Shown: one piece after another, positions 5,756 to 7,278 of the stretch | Layout: the number at the start of each line of letters is the position of its first letter | Numbering within the stretch: position 1 is the first letter of the stretch | NCBI GenBank assembly: GCA_905214155.1 | Contig: CAJMLC010000097.1 | Span: 1-7,278, forward strand | Source of the DNA: an uncultured bacterium | GTDB taxonomy: Bacteria > Bacillota > Clostridia > Oscillospirales > Oscillospiraceae | Direction of reading: 5' to 3' | Length of the DNA stretch: 7,278 bases | The notes under the pieces: model-generated | What the model saw: the letters and a program-made list of their open reading frames with translations, nothing else | Database searches by the model: none | What the model was told of the DNA's origin: nothing | Made by a program: the position numbers and the translations under genes

Positions 5756-6436
5756 ATGTTATCGATCCTCCTCATCGCAGCTGGGGCGATCTTAGAGACG
5801 CTGTTCATCATGCAGTCCTACCGGCGGCGCGACGTCGCGAGCATCATCCTGAAGACGACGGCCTCGCTGCTGTTCGTCCTGCTCGGCATCCACTGCACGC
5901 GCCTGCGCGGACAGAGCGTCTATGCGCTCTATGTCGTCATCGGTCTGGCGCTCGGGATGCTGGGCGACCTGCTGCTCGCGCTGCGCTATCTAAGCAAGAA
6001 AACGCACGACCTCTGCTTCGTCTCCGGCACGCTCGCGTTCTTTGCCGGTCACGTGCTCTACATCCTCGCCGTGCTCACGGCTGCCCCGCGGGCCTGGACC
6101 TATGCCATTCCGATCACGCTCGTCGCGCTGGCCGTCGCGGGCTTCTATTCGCACGCGATGGAGGTCAAGGCCGGGAAGATCATGCCGCTCGGCGTGGTCT
6201 ACATCGGCTGTGTCATCTTCGTCGCGGCCTGTTCGCTGACGGGCGTGCTGCTGACCGGGGAGCGGGCGCTGTTCATGTTCTTCCTCGGCGGACTCTGCTT
6301 CAGTCTGAGCGACAATATGCTCGTCGTGCTCTCCTTCGGCCGGAACGACAGCCCCTATCGCAATGCCGTCCTCCACGTGCTCTATTACATGGCCCAGATC
6401 TTCATCGCCCTGAGCATCCTCTTCTACGCACCATGA
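5756..6436 (+). CDS. YhhN/TMEM86-family membrane protein, lysoplasmalogenase-like
   Basis: A 226-residue polytopic membrane protein with about eight hydrophobic segments. The YhhN-family pattern is present: GLALGMLGDLLLA (63-75), with the acidic D71; FVSGTLAFFAGHVLY (88-102), with H99; a late membrane segment with SD (185-186); and HVLYYMAQIFIALS (207-220) near the end. Vertebrate TMEM86 relatives cleave the vinyl-ether bond of lysoplasmalogens. Some anaerobic Clostridia make plasmalogens, so a lipid-related role is plausible, but activity of bacterial members should not be assumed. AAGGAG at 5743-5748 lies seven bases before the ATG. It is a single gene, divergent from nadE, with hairpins after the stop. 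Its length is usual for the family. Confidence 0.8.
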   Translation: MLSILLIAAGAILETLFIMQSYRRRDVASIILKTTASLLFVLLGIHCTRLRGQSVYALYVVIGLALGMLGDLLLALRYLSKKTHDLCFVSGTLAFFAGHVLYILAVLTAAPRAWTYAIPITLVALAVAGFYSHAMEVKAGKIMPLGVVYIGCVIFVAACSLTGVLLTGERALFMFFLGGLCFSLSDNMLVVLSFGRNDSPYRNAVLHVLYYMAQIFIALSILFYAP

Positions 6437-6459
6437 GGCTCAAAACTATTGAAAATACT

Positions 6460-6482
6460 GGACTCTACTCTGGGTAGAGTCC
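6460..6482 (+). terminator. First hairpin after the YhhN-family gene
   Basis: The arms at 6460-6468 and 6474-6482 are perfect 9-base reverse complements with a 5-base loop. No T-tract follows, so it may be an mRNA-stabilising hairpin or a weak terminator preceding the better one at 6503-6527. Confidence 0.45.
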
Positions 6483-6502
6483 GATTCTCGCGAATAGAAA
6501 CC

Positions 6503-6540
6503 CCGCCTTTCCGGACAGGAGAGGCGGCGTTCTGCTTTTT
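6503..6540 (+). terminator. Intrinsic terminator of the YhhN-family gene
   Basis: The arms at 6503-6512 and 6518-6527 pair over ten positions (one G-T) around a 5-base loop. They are followed by CGTTCTGCTTTTT, so the T-run starts several bases after the stem. It separates the YhhN-family gene from the SGNH hydrolase gene. Confidence 0.75.
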
Positions 6541-6600
6541 CGGGAGACTTTTTCACGATCCTGCCTTACACTGGATACAAACAAGGACCGCTTCTTGCGC

Positions 6601-6607
6601 AAGGGGG
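6601..6607 (+). promoter_or_regulatory. Ribosome binding site fixing the SGNH hydrolase start
   Basis: AAGGGGG ends eight bases before the ATG at 6616. An in-frame TTG at 6595 lies upstream of this site and has no site of its own, so the ATG is the start. I see no convincing promoter in the bases between the preceding terminator and this site, only a weak TTCACG with an ATACAA-like box around 6552-6580. Confidence 0.75.
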
Positions 6608-6615
6608 AATGGATC

Positions 6616-7278
6616 ATGAAAAAACTCATCCTGTTCGGCGATTCGATCATGAAGGGCGTCACGTTCAACGGCAGCGGCTACCACCTCTGCCCGGACCATG
6701 ACCTGCCGCAGCTCGCCGCGCGCGGCATCGAGATCGAGAACCACACGAAGATGGGCGCGACGATCGGCGACGGTCTGCGCGCGATGGACAAATACCTGAC
6801 CGGCTGCGACAGCCAGACGACCGTCCTGCTCGGCTACGGCGGCAACGACTGCGACTACGACTGGCAGGCCATCTCCGACGCGCCGTCGGCCGAGCACAGC
6901 CCGAAGACCGCGCCGGACGCCTACATCGAGGGCATGCGCCGCGCCATCCGCAAGGCGCAGGACGCGGGTGCAATGGTCGCCGTGGCGTCGCTCGTGCCGC
7001 TGGACGCCGACCGCTATCTGCAATTCATCAGCAAAAACCGCGACGGGAAAAATATCCTCTCGTGGCTCGGCGACGCCGCGCATCTCTACCGCTGGCAGGA
7101 ATATTACAACGCGCTGACCGTGCAGATGGCGCGGGCCTTCGGCTGCCGCCTTGTCGACCTGCGGACGGCCTTCTTGCAGAGCCGCAATTTCCTCGACCTG
7201 CTCTGCCCCGACGGCATCCACCCGACCGACAGCGGCTATGCCCTCGCACATAAGACAATGGAAGCCGCGATGTATTGA
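6616..7278 (+). CDS. SGNH/GDSL-family hydrolase
   Basis: A 220-residue serine hydrolase of the SGNH fold, a family of esterases, lipases and carbohydrate deacetylases. All four blocks are visible. Block I is LFGDSIMKG with nucleophile S10. Block II has the oxyanion glycine in KMGAT (G48). Block III is GYGGND with N77. Block V is DGIHP with D199 and H202. There is no signal peptide or membrane anchor, so the protein is probably cytoplasmic and acts on a small ester or acetylated substrate that cannot be named. A CDYDW stretch follows block III (79-83), a feature I recall from several clostridial relatives. The TGA stop occupies the last three bases of the window, so the gene is complete, but what follows is unknown. 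It appears monocistronic on its 5' side. Confidence 0.87.
   Translation: MKKLILFGDSIMKGVTFNGSGYHLCPDHDLPQLAARGIEIENHTKMGATIGDGLRAMDKYLTGCDSQTTVLLGYGGNDCDYDWQAISDAPSAEHSPKTAPDAYIEGMRRAIRKAQDAGAMVAVASLVPLDADRYLQFISKNRDGKNILSWLGDAAHLYRWQEYYNALTVQMARAFGCRLVDLRTAFLQSRNFLDLLCPDGIHPTDSGYALAHKTMEAAMY

Noticed and set aside
4789..6477. A 562-codon open frame on the plus strand
   Set aside because: It runs antisense through nadE, crosses the divergent promoter region and then reads out of frame through the YhhN-family gene. Both overlapped genes have good motifs and ribosome binding sites.
6595..6615. An N-terminal extension of the SGNH hydrolase starting at TTG 6595
   Set aside because: The ribosome binding site lies inside this extension and is correctly spaced for the ATG at 6616, after which the protein begins directly with the core strand before GDS.

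Overview
The window is GC-rich by eye, with strong AAGGAGG-type ribosome binding sites, intrinsic terminators after most transcription units, and protein families typical of gut Clostridia. Together these suggest a high-GC member of the Oscillospirales (Bacillota). I infer this from style and gene content; there is no marker gene such as rRNA.

Layout. (1) 39-617 (+): a MocA/YgfJ-type nucleotidyltransferase of molybdenum-hydroxylase maturation, followed by a hairpin. (2) 618-1014: an intergenic stretch holding a roughly 160-bp imperfect palindrome (691-851), then an AT-rich segment with an extended -10 promoter. (3) 1015-4645 (+): a tightly coupled three-gene ABC importer operon (double ATPase plus two permeases) of the BmpA/YufOPQ nucleoside type. 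It ends in a strong terminator and has no substrate-binding lipoprotein gene. (4) 4690-4830: a chain of short GC-rich hairpins that looks like a dispersed intergenic repeat. (5) 4894-5622 (-): nadE, NAD+ synthetase, with its own terminator. (6) 5623-5755: a divergent promoter region in which both -35 boxes lie inside one perfect 12-bp inverted repeat. (7) 5756-6436 (+): a YhhN/TMEM86-family membrane protein followed by two hairpins. (8) 6616-7278 (+): a small cytoplasmic SGNH/GDSL hydrolase that ends at the last base of the window.

How the genes fit together. MocA and a nucleoside-type importer on the same strand suggest, without proving it, a purine salvage or catabolism neighbourhood in which imported nucleosides or bases feed a molybdenum hydroxylase encoded upstream, outside the window. 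The nadE, YhhN and SGNH genes look like ordinary chromosomal housekeeping or accessory genes. No mobile-element protein, CRISPR array, tRNA or rRNA is visible. The protein-coding genes all belong to recognised families. The less explained material is between the genes: the long palindrome, the hairpin chain and the symmetric divergent promoter.
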